A DNA stretch of 64,000 nt from Gaiellasilicea sp963802765 (GCA_963802765.1 CAWDJZ010000012.1:12851-76850), one strand, 5' to 3'. Shown: positions 8,050 to 18,424, numbered from the stretch's first letter. A program made the numbers and translations. The notes: a model not told the origin generated them from the sequence alone.

Positions 8050-8781
8050 ATGCCCGAGGACCACTTCGGCGAGCGTGTGGCGGAACGGTTCGACGAGCGG
8101 TATGCCCACAAGGCCGTCCCTGCCGTCGTCGACCCCATCGTCGCCTTCCTCGCCGACCTGGCCGGCGAGGGCGCAGCGCTCGAGCTCGGCATCGGCACCG
8201 GCCGGATCGCGCTGCCGCTGGCCCGGCGCGGGGTCCGGGTGCACGGGATCGACCTCTCGGAGGCGATGGTTGCGCAGCTGCGAGCCAAACCCGGCGCCGA
8301 GCAGATCGGCGTCACGATCGGCGATTTCGCCACGACCACCGTCGACACCACGTTCTCCGTCGCCTACCTCGTCGCCAACACGATCATGAACCTGACGACG
8401 CAGGACGAGCAGGTCGCCTGCTTCCAGAACGTCTCCGCGCACCTCGAGCCGGGCGGCTGCTTCGTGATCGAGGTGCTCGTCCCGGAGCTGCGGCGGCTTC
8501 CGCCCGGCGAGACGTTCCGCCCCTTCGACGTGAGCCCGGGGCACCTCGGGTTCGACGAGTACGACGTGGCTCGACAGGGCCTCGTCTCGCATCACTACTG
8601 GGTCGCCGACGGCAAGGTCGAGGTCTTCTCGCCCCCGTTCCGCTACGTCTGGCCGTCGGAGCTCGACCTGATGGCGCGGCTCGCCGGGATGACGCTGCGC
8701 GAGCGCTGGAGCGGCTGGAAGCGCGAGCCCTTCACGAGCGAGAGCACCAAGCACGTCTCCGTCTGGAAGAAGCCGGCCTAG
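8050..8781 (+). CDS. Class I SAM-dependent methyltransferase
   Basis: 243 aa from ATG 8050. The SAM-binding motif I is ALELGIGTGRIALPLA, followed by VHGIDLSEAMV (motif II, acidic ribose ligand D) and later HLEPGGCFVIEV (motif post-II/III). The substrate is unknown; the family is the broad methyltransf_25 group found in many actinobacteria. It is the last plus-strand gene here and its stop overlaps the convergent flippase stop by a few bases. Confidence 0.88.
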   Translation: MPEDHFGERVAERFDERYAHKAVPAVVDPIVAFLADLAGEGAALELGIGTGRIALPLARRGVRVHGIDLSEAMVAQLRAKPGAEQIGVTIGDFATTTVDTTFSVAYLVANTIMNLTTQDEQVACFQNVSAHLEPGGCFVIEVLVPELRRLPPGETFRPFDVSPGHLGFDEYDVARQGLVSHHYWVADGKVEVFSPPFRYVWPSELDLMARLAGMTLRERWSGWKREPFTSESTKHVSVWKKPA

Positions 8782-10205
8782 GCCGCGCGTCGCCGCAGCA
8801 GCCACATTCGCTCCTGCGGCTGGAAGAAGCCGAGCACGAGGAGCGCGACCGGGTAGGCGGCAACGAGCACGATCGCCAGGGCGAGCGGGACGTCGAGCAG
8901 CTTGCCGGCGACGGTGAGCGCGACTGCGGCGGCGGCCGCGGTGACGACGCGGCGCCACTGGTACGGCGTCGGGAAGACGCGCTGCGCATACCAGGTCATG
9001 CCGAGGAACATCGCGGTGAAGGCAGCGGCGGCCGCGACCGCGGAGCCCATCATCCCGTACTCGGGCACGAGCAGCAGGTTGAGCGCGACGCTGACGAGCG
9101 CAGCGCCGCCGGTGATCACCCAGTTGAACTGCGTCCGCTTGGTGCGTCCGACGCCGATCGCCATCACGATGTACGCCGCGTAGGCGACCCCGCCGAAGGC
9201 GAGCAGCGCGACGACGCGGCCGCCCTCGTAGTAGGCGGGCGTCGCCAGCAGGCGGACGAGCCAGGGTGAGAGCAGCCCGAGCGCGAGCGCGAGCCACGAC
9301 GCGAGCGTGACGAGGTAGGTGAGGACGTAGGCGTAGGTCCGTTTCGCCTCGCGCTCGTCCTCGATCGAGTAGGCGAACGCCGGCCAGGCCAGCCGGAACG
9401 CCGTGATCAGAAGCACCATTCCGGAGGCGATCCGGACGCCGATCTCGTACCGGCCGACCTCCTCGATCCCGGTGAAATGGTTGAGGAAGAAGCGGTCGCC
9501 GAGGTTCATCGCGATCAGTGCGAGCGCGGCCGGCACGAGCGGGAGGCCGAAGCGGTTCATCTCGCGCAGAAGCGGCCTCGAGAAGGCGAGGCCGAGCTGG
9601 GCGCGTCGGTAGCCGAGCAGCGCCAGGTAGACCGCGAGCGTGCCCGTGAAGTTGCCGGCGATCAGGCCGAGCGCGCCCTGGTCCCAGACGACGACGAGCA
9701 GCAGGGTCGCGCCGACGGTGACGGCGATGTTGGCGAGGCTCGCGAGCACGTAGAGGCTCGAGCGCTCCTCGACCCGGAAGACGGCCGTCAGCTGTTCGTA
9801 GTTCATCTGCGCCCAGATGCCGACGAACGCGGCGCGCACGAGCCACGGATCGTCGAGCCCGAGCGCGTCGGCGATCGGTTCGGCCAGGAGCCAGCCGGCC
9901 GCGAGCCCGAGCGTCGCGCTCGCCATCGTGAACCAGAAGGAGGTGCGGAGGACGAGCAGCTTTCGCGCCTCCTCCTTCGAGTCGAACCAGAAGCGGAAAA
10001 AGGCACTCGAGATCCCGGCGCGCAGGATCGTCACGAGCACGGCCGAGAGCGCGACCAGAAGGCCGACGGCGCCGAAGTCGCCGGGGTCGAGGTAGCGCGT
10101 GTAGACGGGGAGCAGGAAGACGGCGATCACGCGCGAGACGATCCCGCCGAGCCCGTACACCGCCGAGTGGCGGCCCAGCCGCTTCATCTCAGCCGCGAGG
10201 GACAT
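8778..10205 (-). CDS. Wzx-like polysaccharide flippase (MOP superfamily)
   Basis: 475 aa with about 12-14 hydrophobic segments along its whole length and the N-terminal signature SAVYGLGGIVSRVIAVFLLPVYTRYL seen in RfbX/polysaccharide biosynthesis transporters (shown here in two parts: SAVYGLGGIVSR and FLLPVYTRYLDPGDFG). Such proteins flip undecaprenyl-linked oligosaccharide units. The start ATG immediately follows the stop of the upstream glycosyltransferase (TAG-ATG), so the two are co-transcribed on the minus strand. The frame is intact. Confidence 0.92.
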   Translation of the reverse strand: MSLAAEMKRLGRHSAVYGLGGIVSRVIAVFLLPVYTRYLDPGDFGAVGLLVALSAVLVTILRAGISSAFFRFWFDSKEEARKLLVLRTSFWFTMASATLGLAAGWLLAEPIADALGLDDPWLVRAAFVGIWAQMNYEQLTAVFRVEERSSLYVLASLANIAVTVGATLLLVVVWDQGALGLIAGNFTGTLAVYLALLGYRRAQLGLAFSRPLLREMNRFGLPLVPAALALIAMNLGDRFFLNHFTGIEEVGRYEIGVRIASGMVLLITAFRLAWPAFAYSIEDEREAKRTYAYVLTYLVTLASWLALALGLLSPWLVRLLATPAYYEGGRVVALLAFGGVAYAAYIVMAIGVGRTKRTQFNWVITGGAALVSVALNLLLVPEYGMMGSAVAAAAAFTAMFLGMTWYAQRVFPTPYQWRRVVTAAAAAVALTVAGKLLDVPLALAIVLVAAYPVALLVLGFFQPQERMWLLRRRAA

Positions 10206-11154
10206 CTAGAGACGAGCGTAGAGTGCGAGGAGGCGGTCGGTCACTTGCTCGAGGTCGTGGACGCGCTCGACGTAGGCGCGCGAGGCCGCCCCGAGCTCGC
10301 GCCGCCTGGACGGCGTCGGCGACGAGCGGCCGGAGCGCCTCGCGCAGCGTCTCGGCGCCGGCGGAGACGAGGGGGACGCGCGTGCCGAAGGCCTGCTCCG
10401 TGCGCCGGACCGCCTCGTCGTGCAGGAAGGTGACGACGGGCTTGCCGAGGGCCATCGCCTCGATCGCGAAGAGGCCGTACCAGCCCGCGTTCAGCTGGTC
10501 GACGACGATGTCGGCGGCCCGGTAGCGCTCGAACGCCTCGTCGTGGCGTAGGCCTTCGACGAGCTCGAGGTCGGCGTCGAGCCCTTCGACCGCGGCGACG
10601 ACGTGCTCGGTGCCCTTGCGGCGCCGTGAGGAGGGCGCGTGGACGATCAGCGGGCGCGCCCGCTCCTGGGGCTGCGCAGGCTCGATCGCGGCGACGTCGA
10701 CCCCCGGCGGGATCACCTCCGCTTCCGGCACCCAGCGGATCGCGTCGTAGCTGCCGACGATCTCGGCGTCCGCCTTCTTGCCGTAGGCGAGTTGCGCCGG
10801 CGTCTTCCCGCGGATGTCCGAGCCGAGGTAGTGCATGACCGACTTCCTCCGTGTCGCGCGGAGGATCGGGAACTGGAACCTCTTCGGCACCAGCGTCAGG
10901 CCGAAGTGGAAGTGGAAGATGTCGGTCCGCGGGAGGAGCCGCGCAAAGGCGGCCCATTGGCGCGCCTGCCGGCCGAGTAACAGACTGTTACTTGGGATCT
11001 CGAGCGACTCGTCCGCCTCGGGGTGGAGCTTGTAGCGCTCGAAGACGACGAGCCGTGCGTCGACGCCGCGGCGGCGCAGCGCTTGCGCGTTCGTCCACGG
11101 GACGCCGGCCGTGTTGACGGGGCAGAGGGTGACGCGCAGCGGTCGGTCGGCCAC
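10206..11154 (-). CDS. Glycosyltransferase family 4, one frameshift near the C-terminus
   Basis: GTG at 11154 (MADRPLRVTLCPVN) is chosen because an upstream GTG at 11181 would run into the divergent AraC gene. Donor-site landmarks are HAPSSRRRKGTEHV and GWYGLFAIEAMALGKPVVTF, the E-x7-E region of GT-B retaining enzymes. A +1 shift near 10300-10308 leads to the true end (VERVHDLEQVTDRLLALYARL) at 10206. A perfect palindrome lies inside the gene at 10976-10992. It sits directly upstream of the flippase gene, which places it in surface glycan assembly. Confidence 0.85.
10976..10992. repeat. Intragenic perfect palindrome
   Basis: AGTAACAG-A-CTGTTACT is an 8-bp perfect inverted repeat around one base, inside the glycosyltransferase gene. 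On the coding strand it reads SNSLLL and includes TTA, a leucine codon that high-GC actinobacteria nearly avoid, which suggests an inserted short element rather than selected protein sequence. Confidence 0.6.
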
Positions 11155-11173
11155 GATCGGCGAGAATACGGGT

Positions 11174-12046
11174 ATGGACACCCGGACGCGTGTCGTCCGC
11201 AGCGAGGAAGACGTCGGCTCCTGGGAGCTGGCGTTGCGCAGGCCGCACCCCGCCTTGCGCGATCACGTCCTCGTGCTCGAGGGCTTCGAGGAGCAGTTGC
11301 GGGCGCCCGTACGACACCACCACCTGCCGCCCGTCTTCGTCCCGGTGATCATCAACCTTGGCTCGCCGTACCGGCTGCTCGATCCCGCCGACGCGCGCCC
11401 GCTCGCCCGCCCGCGCGCGGGCTTCGTCTCGGGTCTCGGTGAGGCCGGGGGCATGACGGAGTCCGACGGGGCGGCGCGCTGCGTCCAGGTCAACCTGACG
11501 CCGCTGGGTGCGCGTTCCATCCTCGGTGTGCCGATGCACGAGCTCGAGGACCGGGTGGTCCCGCTCGACGATGTGCTCGGCCCCGGAGTCGAGCAGCTGG
11601 AGGAGCGGCTCTTCGAGGCGCCCGACTGGGAGACGCGGCTGACGCTCACCGAGGCGTTCCTCGCAGCCCGGCTGGAGGACACGCCCGAGCCCAGGCCCGA
11701 TGTCGTCAGGGCGCTGCGGCGCCTCGAGGAGACGGACGGCCGGATTCGCGTCGAGGCGCTCGCCGCCGAGCTCCGCTGCAGCCGAAAGCACCTGCTCGCC
11801 CAGTTCCGCGAGCACGTCGGGCCGGGCCCGAAGACGGTCGCGCGGCTCCTCCGCTTCAACCGCCTCCTGCGCCTCGTCGCGAGAGAGCCGGCGCCGGACT
11901 GGGCCGGCCTCGCCCTCAGCTGTGGCTACTACGACCAGTCCCACCTGCATCGTGAGGTGCGCCGTCTTGCCGGCTGCACACCGGGCGAGCTGGCGCGGCG
12001 AGCGCCGGTCACTTTCGTCCAAGACGCGCTCGCCGCGTCCGCCTAG
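11174..12046 (+). CDS. AraC-family transcriptional regulator
   Basis: ATG at 11174, 290 aa. The N-terminal ~170 residues form a sensor region of the kind found in AraC proteins paired with glyoxalase-like genes. The C-terminal AraC DNA-binding domain has two helix-turn-helix motifs: IRVEALAAELRCSRKHLLAQFREHVG and WAGLALSCGYYDQSHLHREVRRLAGCTPGEL (cited in part: ELRCSRKHLLAQF; CGYYDQSHLHREVRR). It is divergent from the GT4 gene and 31 nt upstream of the VOC gene, its likely target. Confidence 0.9.
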   Translation: MDTRTRVVRSEEDVGSWELALRRPHPALRDHVLVLEGFEEQLRAPVRHHHLPPVFVPVIINLGSPYRLLDPADARPLARPRAGFVSGLGEAGGMTESDGAARCVQVNLTPLGARSILGVPMHELEDRVVPLDDVLGPGVEQLEERLFEAPDWETRLTLTEAFLAARLEDTPEPRPDVVRALRRLEETDGRIRVEALAAELRCSRKHLLAQFREHVGPGPKTVARLLRFNRLLRLVAREPAPDWAGLALSCGYYDQSHLHREVRRLAGCTPGELARRAPVTFVQDALAASA

Positions 12047-12077
12047 CCTCGTTTCGAGACCGACGAAAGGAGTAGCG

Positions 12078-12446
12078 ATGGCACCGTCGAGCGTGTTCCC
12101 GTTCTTCGGCTACGGCGACGCTTCCACGGCGATCGCCTGGCTCGAGCAGGCGTTCGGCTTCGAGCGCGGCGACGTGCACATGAACAACGGCAAGGTCGCG
12201 CACGCGGAGCTCTGGTTCGGGCCGGGTGCCGTGATGGTGGGCTCGGGAGGCGGCAGCGTCGGCGATGACGGCGTCTACGTCGTCGTCGAGGACATCGACG
12301 CGCACTACGCGCGGGCGAAAGCCGCCGGGGCGGAGATCGTGCGCGACCTCCACGACACGGACTACGGGTCGCGCGACTACATGGCCCGCGACCCCGAGGG
12401 CAGGCTCTGGGGCTTCGGCACGTATCAGGCGTCCCACTCGAGCTGA
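12078..12446 (+). CDS. VOC (glyoxalase/bleomycin-resistance) family protein
   Basis: 122 aa from ATG 12078 with AAAGGAG about 9 nt upstream. The fold signature of two beta-alpha-beta-beta-beta modules is visible: FGYGDASTAIAWLEQAFGF at the start, VYVVVEDIDAHYARAKAAGAEI in the middle and YGSRDYMARDPEGRLWGFGTY at the end, with the E/D/H-type metal residues in expected places. Substrate unknown. It follows the AraC gene as a likely two-gene unit; its 3' end overlaps the convergent ATP-grasp gene by 22 nt. Confidence 0.88.
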   Translation: MAPSSVFPFFGYGDASTAIAWLEQAFGFERGDVHMNNGKVAHAELWFGPGAVMVGSGGGSVGDDGVYVVVEDIDAHYARAKAAGAEIVRDLHDTDYGSRDYMARDPEGRLWGFGTYQASHSS

Positions 12447-13450
12447 TCGAAATAGCGCAGCGCGGTGCGCCCGGGCCGAATCCGGGCGCGCAGCGCTGCG
12501 AGCTCCTCGTCCGAGAGCTCGCCGAGCGCCCGCTTGACGCCGAGGTAGGGGAGGTTGAGGTCCTCCTGGTAGACGACCGTCGAGATGCGCGGGTTGATCT
12601 CGATCACGTACTCGCCGACGAGCTGGATGTTGAAGAACCACTCGATCCTGAGCTCTGCGACCAGCGTGTCCGCGGTCGCCATCAGCTCGTCGTCCTCGAG
12701 CGTCACGAAGTACATCGCGAGCCCGGCCCGCATCGCCTCGCGCGTCTTCGGGTGACCGAGCACGACGCGCTCGCCGTCGGCAATCCCGTCGATCGTCCGC
12801 TCGCCGCCGGTCGCCAGCTCCATCACGAGCAGGTCGGGCCCGCCCTCGTCGGGTAACAGCTCGACGGCTTCCTCGAGCCGCATCGCCACCGAGCCGGGCC
12901 GCTCGTGCAGGAGCTGGTGAGCCCGGTCGACAGTCGGGTCGAGGACGCGGAAGCCGCGCGAGCCGGACGAGAAGACGGGCTTGAAGCAGACGGGGCGGTC
13001 GGGATAGCCCAGCTCGCGCGCCGCTTCCTCGACCGCGACGGCGCCGTTGACGCGCCGGAAGTCGGGACCCTTCACGCCGAGCCGCTGCAGGAGCGCGTAG
13101 GTCTCCGCCTTGTCGTTCGAGCGCCGGATCGTGTCGGGTGAGGAGACGAGCACGGGCACCGGGAAGCGCTCCCTGTGCTCGGCGAGGCCGGCGAGGTCGA
13201 ACGAGGACTGCGGGAGGACGACGTCGACGCTCTCGCGCTCGACGACGTCGAGCATTGCGTCTGCGAAGCCGGGATCCGAGCCGGCGGGCACCTGGTGGAA
13301 CACGTCGCAGAGGTGGCGGCCGACGGAGCGCTCGCTCATGTCGGTGCCGACGAGGCGGACCGTGCGCTCGCCGTTCTCGCGCAGGGCCCGCAGGAGCGCG
13401 GCCGTGCCCGGCGCGCCCGACGCGCTCACCAGCACCGTGACGTCCTTCAT
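12425..13450 (-). CDS. ATP-grasp enzyme (CarB-like), cassette A
   Basis: 341 aa, frame intact. N-terminal Rossmann-like pre-ATP-grasp domain (VTVLVSASGAPGTAALLRAL), then ATP-grasp lobes with VCFKPVFSSGSRGF (P-loop-like), LLVMELATGGERTIDG and the metal-binding end YVIEINPRIST. Such proteins in sugar gene clusters ligate a carboxylate to an amine; the substrate is not evident. It overlaps the CE4-like gene upstream (ATGA), and with the second ATP-grasp gene forms a three-gene minus-strand unit, divergent from the epimerase/aminotransferase pair. Confidence 0.85.
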   Translation of the reverse strand: MKDVTVLVSASGAPGTAALLRALRENGERTVRLVGTDMSERSVGRHLCDVFHQVPAGSDPGFADAMLDVVERESVDVVLPQSSFDLAGLAEHRERFPVPVLVSSPDTIRRSNDKAETYALLQRLGVKGPDFRRVNGAVAVEEAARELGYPDRPVCFKPVFSSGSRGFRVLDPTVDRAHQLLHERPGSVAMRLEEAVELLPDEGGPDLLVMELATGGERTIDGIADGERVVLGHPKTREAMRAGLAMYFVTLEDDELMATADTLVAELRIEWFFNIQLVGEYVIEINPRISTVVYQEDLNLPYLGVKRALGELSDEELAALRARIRPGRTALRYFDQLEWDA

Positions 13451-14088
13451 GAGAGGTCGATCCGGTCCGCCGCGAGCTGGTCGAGGCGGCGTTCCTTCTC
13501 CTCCTCGAGCATGGCGCGCATCGTCTCGCCCATGCGCGAGCCGGGATAGACCCAGATTTCTGGGTGCGTCAGCAGCTGCAGCCAGGGAAATGCTCCCGCG
13601 CGCAGCTCCTCGTGCGGGCAGCCCGAGCGCCAGTACTGGTTCGAGTCGGAGCGGTACGTCTCCGGGTCGAACCAGGGCGGCTCCATCACGTTGAGCGCTC
13701 CCTCGACCGGCGCGCGCATGTACTCCGGGTCCGGGTTGTGCCAGGCGACGACGGGGTCGAAGCGGTCGTCCAGGTCGATCCTCGGGTAGACGGCATGGAG
13801 GCCGACGCGGTGCCCGAGCTCACGCAACCGAGCCAGCGCCTGCTCGCCTTCGGGCGAGGCGAGGTTGTAGAACACCGAGCCGGTCATCAGAAAATAGGTC
13901 GCCTGCGCTCCAGCATCCGCCTCGAGCTCGGCGAGGCGCAGCGCGGCGTCGAGCGAGAGGTCGACGTCGTGGCGCAAGATCAGGTCTCCCGCTTCCGGCT
14001 CGCCCTCGAAGAACGCGAACCGGTAGCCGCCCTCCTTCGCGGCCTCGATCAGCTCGGCGTAGTGGTCGAGGTCGAACGCGCAGGTCAC
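13447..14088 (-). CDS. CE4/NodB-like polysaccharide deacetylase
   Basis: 213 aa from GTG 14088. DLILRHDVDLSLDAALRLAE supplies the family's metal-binding Asp (RHDVD), ATYFLMTGSVF follows as the next strand and LGHRVGLHAVYPR supplies the paired His positions. This is the divergent deacetylase-like form common in actinobacterial glycan loci, probably acting on a nucleotide sugar or lipid-linked glycan in the cytoplasm since no signal peptide is seen. It overlaps both ATP-grasp neighbours by 4 nt. Confidence 0.75.
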   Translation of the reverse strand: MTCAFDLDHYAELIEAAKEGGYRFAFFEGEPEAGDLILRHDVDLSLDAALRLAELEADAGAQATYFLMTGSVFYNLASPEGEQALARLRELGHRVGLHAVYPRIDLDDRFDPVVAWHNPDPEYMRAPVEGALNVMEPPWFDPETYRSDSNQYWRSGCPHEELRAGAFPWLQLLTHPEIWVYPGSRMGETMRAMLEEEKERRLDQLAADRIDLS

Positions 14089-15300
14089 GCTGGCTCCACC
14101 TCGACCTCCAGCAGGCGTGCGGCGGCTTCGGCGCGCTGGAGCGCCTCGACCGACGTGTCCGCGGTCGCGATCACGTAGCCGCGGCGGTCGCCGTCGAGCC
14201 GGACCGGGCGGATCGTCTCGCCGACCTGCAGGTACGTGTCGGCCTGCACGACGCCCTCGGCGGCGAGCACAGGATCGAGTGGGCCGACGGAGAGAACCTT
14301 CCCGGTCGGTAGCGGCCCGGGCTGGGCCGTCAGGAACCGGATCGCGAGCGGCTGCTTGACGCGCGGGAGGACGACGTCGTCCGGGATCTCCTCGCCGAGC
14401 GCCTGGCGCAGCGCCACCTCGACGAGGTCGACGCCGACGGCGTGGCGGACGAGATCGGCCATCTGGCCGCCGGGGATTCGCGCCGCGACCTCGACGACGC
14501 GGACCGAGCCGTCGTCCGAGACGATCAGCTGCGGGAACGCGATTCCGTCGCGCAGGCCGAGCGCCTGCACCGCCCGGACGGCGATCCGCTCCGCCTCCTC
14601 CAGCACGTCGGCGTAGATCGAGGCCGGGTAGACGTGGATCCAGCCGACGCCGAAGCCGATCCCGGGCGGCCGCAACCGGTCGGAAAGCGTCAGCGCGAAG
14701 GCGTCGCCCCGGCGCGCGATCACGATCCCGTTCAGCTCCAGCCCGTCGTGGAAGCTCTCGACGATCGCCTCGTCGCTGGGCGACTCGGCGAGGGCGGCGT
14801 GCAGGTGCGCGTCGATGTCGTCCTGCGACTCGACATAGAAGATGCCGCGCTGCCCGCCGGAGTCGGCCGGCTTCAGCACCGCCGGCGAGCCGACGGCATG
14901 GAGCGCTGCGCGCGCGCTCTGGAGGTCTCGCGCCGCCGCGAAACGCGGCTGCGGCACGCCCGGCGTCGGCGAGCGTGCGCCGCATCGCGATCTTGTGCGT
15001 CATCAGGTGCGCGGTTTCGGTGCCGATCCCGGGCAGCCCGAGCTCCTCGGCCACGGCGGCGACGAACGGAACGGCACGGTCGGCGGAGACGGTGAGCACG
15101 CCCTGGACGTCGTGTCGCCGCGCCACGTCGGTCACCGCACCGACGTCCGTGAAGTCGACCGCCTCGCCGGCGTCCGCGACCTGGAGCCCCAACGCCTCGG
15201 GGTTCCGGTCGACGGCGACGACCCGAAACCCGAGCTCCTTCGCGCGGAGGATCGCACGGCGCTGGTGGCGCCCGGCGCCGACGAAGAGGACGGTGGTCAC
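14085..15300 (-). CDS. ATP-grasp enzyme (PurK/CarB-like), cassette A, one frameshift
   Basis: ATG at 15300: MTTVLFVGAGRHQRRAILRA, then VVAVDRNPEALG. A +1 shift at about 14955-14965 joins it to the ATP-grasp core: SPAVLKPADSGGQRGIFYV (ATP loop), VESFHDGLELNGIVIA, and VVEVAARIPGGQMADLVRHA, where E and N/R positions bind Mg-ATP. The C-terminal ~80 residues form the small domain seen in PurK-like ligases. Corrected length about 404 aa. Together with the deacetylase it points to N-acylation or aminoacylation of an amino sugar (inference). Confidence 0.85.
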
Positions 15301-15349
15301 GTCGCGCGCGATCGTATCCGGGCGTCCACCGCCCGGTCGTCGCGATCTG

Positions 15350-15757
15350 TCAGGAGCCGGCGGCGCCCATGCCCGGCACGAGGAAGGCGAGCTTCTTCGC
15401 GCGCGCGATCTGGCAGCCGTCGCGGACGGTGAGCTTGACCCAGACTCTGTTGCCCTGGTAGGTGCCGGAGATCACGGCCTCCTGCGGGCCGCCGTAGATC
15501 TGGGTGCACTGCAGGTCCTTCCGCAGGGGCGCGAAGGGGTTCTGCATCGTGTTGAGCCTGACGCACGCCGTGCCGGGGCGAGGCAGGGTGCCTGCCGCCG
15601 GGGCGCAGCTCAGGGTCCAGCGCTGCATCTCGCCGTTTCCCTGCCCTTCCGGCCAGACCCTCATCTGCAGGTCAGTCGAGGGCGTCGCCGAGCTGGACGC
15701 GCCGGCACCGCAGCCCACGACCACTGCGAGGACGGCGATGACGACCCCGATCCGCAT
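15350..15757 (-). CDS. SSI-family (subtilisin inhibitor-like) lipoprotein
   Basis: 135 aa. Signal peptide with lipobox VVVGC. The mature part matches Streptomyces subtilisin inhibitors in order: WTLSCAPAAGTLPRPGTACVRL (family: TLTCAP..GTHP....AC..L), QCTQIYGGPQEAVISGTYQG (family: CPMVYDP...VDGVWQG), and VRDGC near the end. The four expected disulfide cysteines are present. The residue aligned with the reactive-site P1 is Gln (CTQ-I), unlike the Met/Lys of classic members. Tethered to the membrane, it could guard exported proteins or act in a polysaccharide-export context; that is inference. Confidence 0.78.
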   Translation of the reverse strand: MRIGVVIAVLAVVVGCGAGASSSATPSTDLQMRVWPEGQGNGEMQRWTLSCAPAAGTLPRPGTACVRLNTMQNPFAPLRKDLQCTQIYGGPQEAVISGTYQGNRVWVKLTVRDGCQIARAKKLAFLVPGMGAAGS

Positions 15758-15792
15758 CGGGTCACACGGTAGCGCGGCGATACACTCGCCGC

Positions 15793-16764
<972 letters not shown>

Positions 16765-17803
16765 CCTTCCCCGAACTGGGGGAGGAGGAGCTGGCGGAGG
16801 TGCGCGCCGTCTTCGAGTCGGGCGCGCTGACGATGGGGCCGAAGGTCGAGGAGCTCGAGGGGCTCGTCGCCGCGGCCTGCGGCGTCGAGCACGCGGTTGC
16901 GGTCTCGAACGGCACCGCCGCGCTGCACCTCGCCGTGCTCGCTCTCGGGATCGGAGCGGGCGACGAGGTGATCGTCCCCGCGTACACGTTCCCGGCGACC
17001 GCGAACGTCGTCCGCCTCGCGGGCGCGACGCCGGTGCTCGTGGACATCGATGCAGCGACGTTCAACCTCGACGTCGCGAAGGCATACGACGCGGTCACAC
17101 CGCGGACGAGGGCGGTGCTCGCCGTCCACCTGTTCGGCCGGCCGCTCGACTGGGAGGCGCTGCAAAGCGCCGTGCCGCCCGACGTGCTCCTGCTCGAGGA
17201 CGCGGCCGGCGCGCTCGGGGCGGAGTGGCGCGGGATGCCGTGCGGCGGCCTCGGGGCGATGGGGTGTCTCTCCTTCCATCCGCGCAAGGTCGTCACCACG
17301 GGCGAGGGGGGCGCCGTGACGACGAACGACGCCGAGCTCGCGGCGTCGGTCCGCCGGCTGCGCCATCACGGGCTCGACTCGGGCGGCGACATCGCCAGCC
17401 CGTCGACGAACTACCGCCTCGCGGACATCCTCTGCGCGATCGGGATCCCGCAGCTGCGCCGTCTGGCCGAGCTGCTCGCAGAGCGGTCGCGGATCGCCGA
17501 CGGCTACGCAGAGCGGCTCGACGGGCTCGTCGACCTCCCGGGCGCCGACGAAGGGGACGTGCACGGCTGGCAGGCGTACGTGATCCGGCTCGACCGGAAG
17601 AACGAGGCGCTGGCGACGCTGCGGGCGGAAGGGATCGAGGTGCAGATCGGCACCTACGCGCTGCACCGGCTCTCCGCCTACCGCGACCAGGGACCGTTTC
17701 CGGGGGCAGACGCGGCCTTCGATCGCGCCCTCGCGCTGCCGCTGCACTCCCGCCTGACGGACGCCGACCTGGACCGCGTTGCGGCCGGCGTCGCTCGCTT
17801 TGC

Positions 17804-17832
17804 TTGACATCTGTGGCTTGTAAGTAAATACT
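17804..17832 (+). promoter_or_regulatory. Promoter of the tetR gene
   Basis: TTGACA (17804-17809) and AATACT (17827-17832) are spaced by 17 bp. Transcription would begin about 1-2 nt before the ATG at 17841, so the message is probably leaderless, a common actinobacterial arrangement. The -10 element lies within the operator palindrome. Confidence 0.6.
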
Positions 17833-17835
17833 TAC
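17820..17835. promoter_or_regulatory. TetR operator O1 (autoregulation)
   Basis: GTAAGTAAATACTTAC is a perfect inverted repeat (7-bp arms GTAAGTA / TACTTAC, 2-bp centre) overlapping the tetR -10 element. A related site stands in front of the efflux gene, so one repressor probably controls both. Confidence 0.75.
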
Positions 17836-17840
17836 TACCA

Positions 17841-18398
17841 ATGACCGCGACGACTGTCAGGCAGACGGCCGGGGAGCGTCGCGAGGCGGTGCTCGCGGCG
17901 GCGGCGCACGAGTTCGCGCACAAGGGGCTCCACGGCGGCTCGACCGACGCGATCGCGAAGGCAGCCGGAATCTCGCAGCCCTACCTCTTCCGGCTCTTCG
18001 GGACGAAGAAGGACCTCTACCTCGCGACGTGCGCGCGGAAGATGGGCGAGATGGTCGAGGCATTCCGCAACGCCATGGAGGGCCTGGAGGGACGCGAGGC
18101 GCTCGAGGCGGCCGGTCAGGCCTACCAGGAGCTGATCGTCGACCGCGACCGGCTGCTGCTCATGCTCCAGAGCCACGCCGGGTGCGACGACCCCGACGTG
18201 CGCGAGGCCGTCCGGGCCACCTGGCGCGAGCTCACCGACCTGATTGGCGGCGTTCGTGATGTCACCGACGAGGAGTTCGCCGACTTCTTCGCCAAGGGCA
18301 TGCTCATGACCATGCTCGACGCGATGCAGGTCTTCACCGACCGGACCCCGTGGGGCGACCGCCTGGTCGAGGGCGCGCGCACGAAAAAGTACGGCTAG
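17841..18398 (+). CDS. TetR-family repressor of the adjacent efflux pump
   Basis: 185 aa. The N-terminal DNA-binding domain reads RREAVLAAAAHEFAHKGLHGG, then TDAIAKAAGISQPYLFRLFG as the helix-turn-helix and TKKDLYLA as the closing helix, all classic TetR positions. The C-terminal ~120 residues are the helical ligand-binding domain. Matching palindromes before its own gene and before the downstream MFS gene indicate autoregulation and control of efflux, with the pump's substrate as probable inducer. Confidence 0.92.
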   Translation: MTATTVRQTAGERREAVLAAAAHEFAHKGLHGGSTDAIAKAAGISQPYLFRLFGTKKDLYLATCARKMGEMVEAFRNAMEGLEGREALEAAGQAYQELIVDRDRLLLMLQSHAGCDDPDVREAVRATWRELTDLIGGVRDVTDEEFADFFAKGMLMTMLDAMQVFTDRTPWGDRLVEGARTKKYG

Positions 18399-18424
18399 CC
18401 GCACTGCGCCGGGCTCTTTTTTTT
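18397..18424 (+). terminator. Possible intrinsic terminator after tetR
   Basis: A short AGCC/GGCT stem with an 11-nt loop is followed by a T8 run (18417-18424). The T-run is striking in this GC-rich DNA, but the stem is weak, so termination is uncertain. Confidence 0.4.

Noticed and set aside
5865..8351. 828-codon open frame on the minus strand
   Set aside because: Antisense shadow across the two ABC permeases and the methyltransferase start, with S/A/R-rich composition and no domain.
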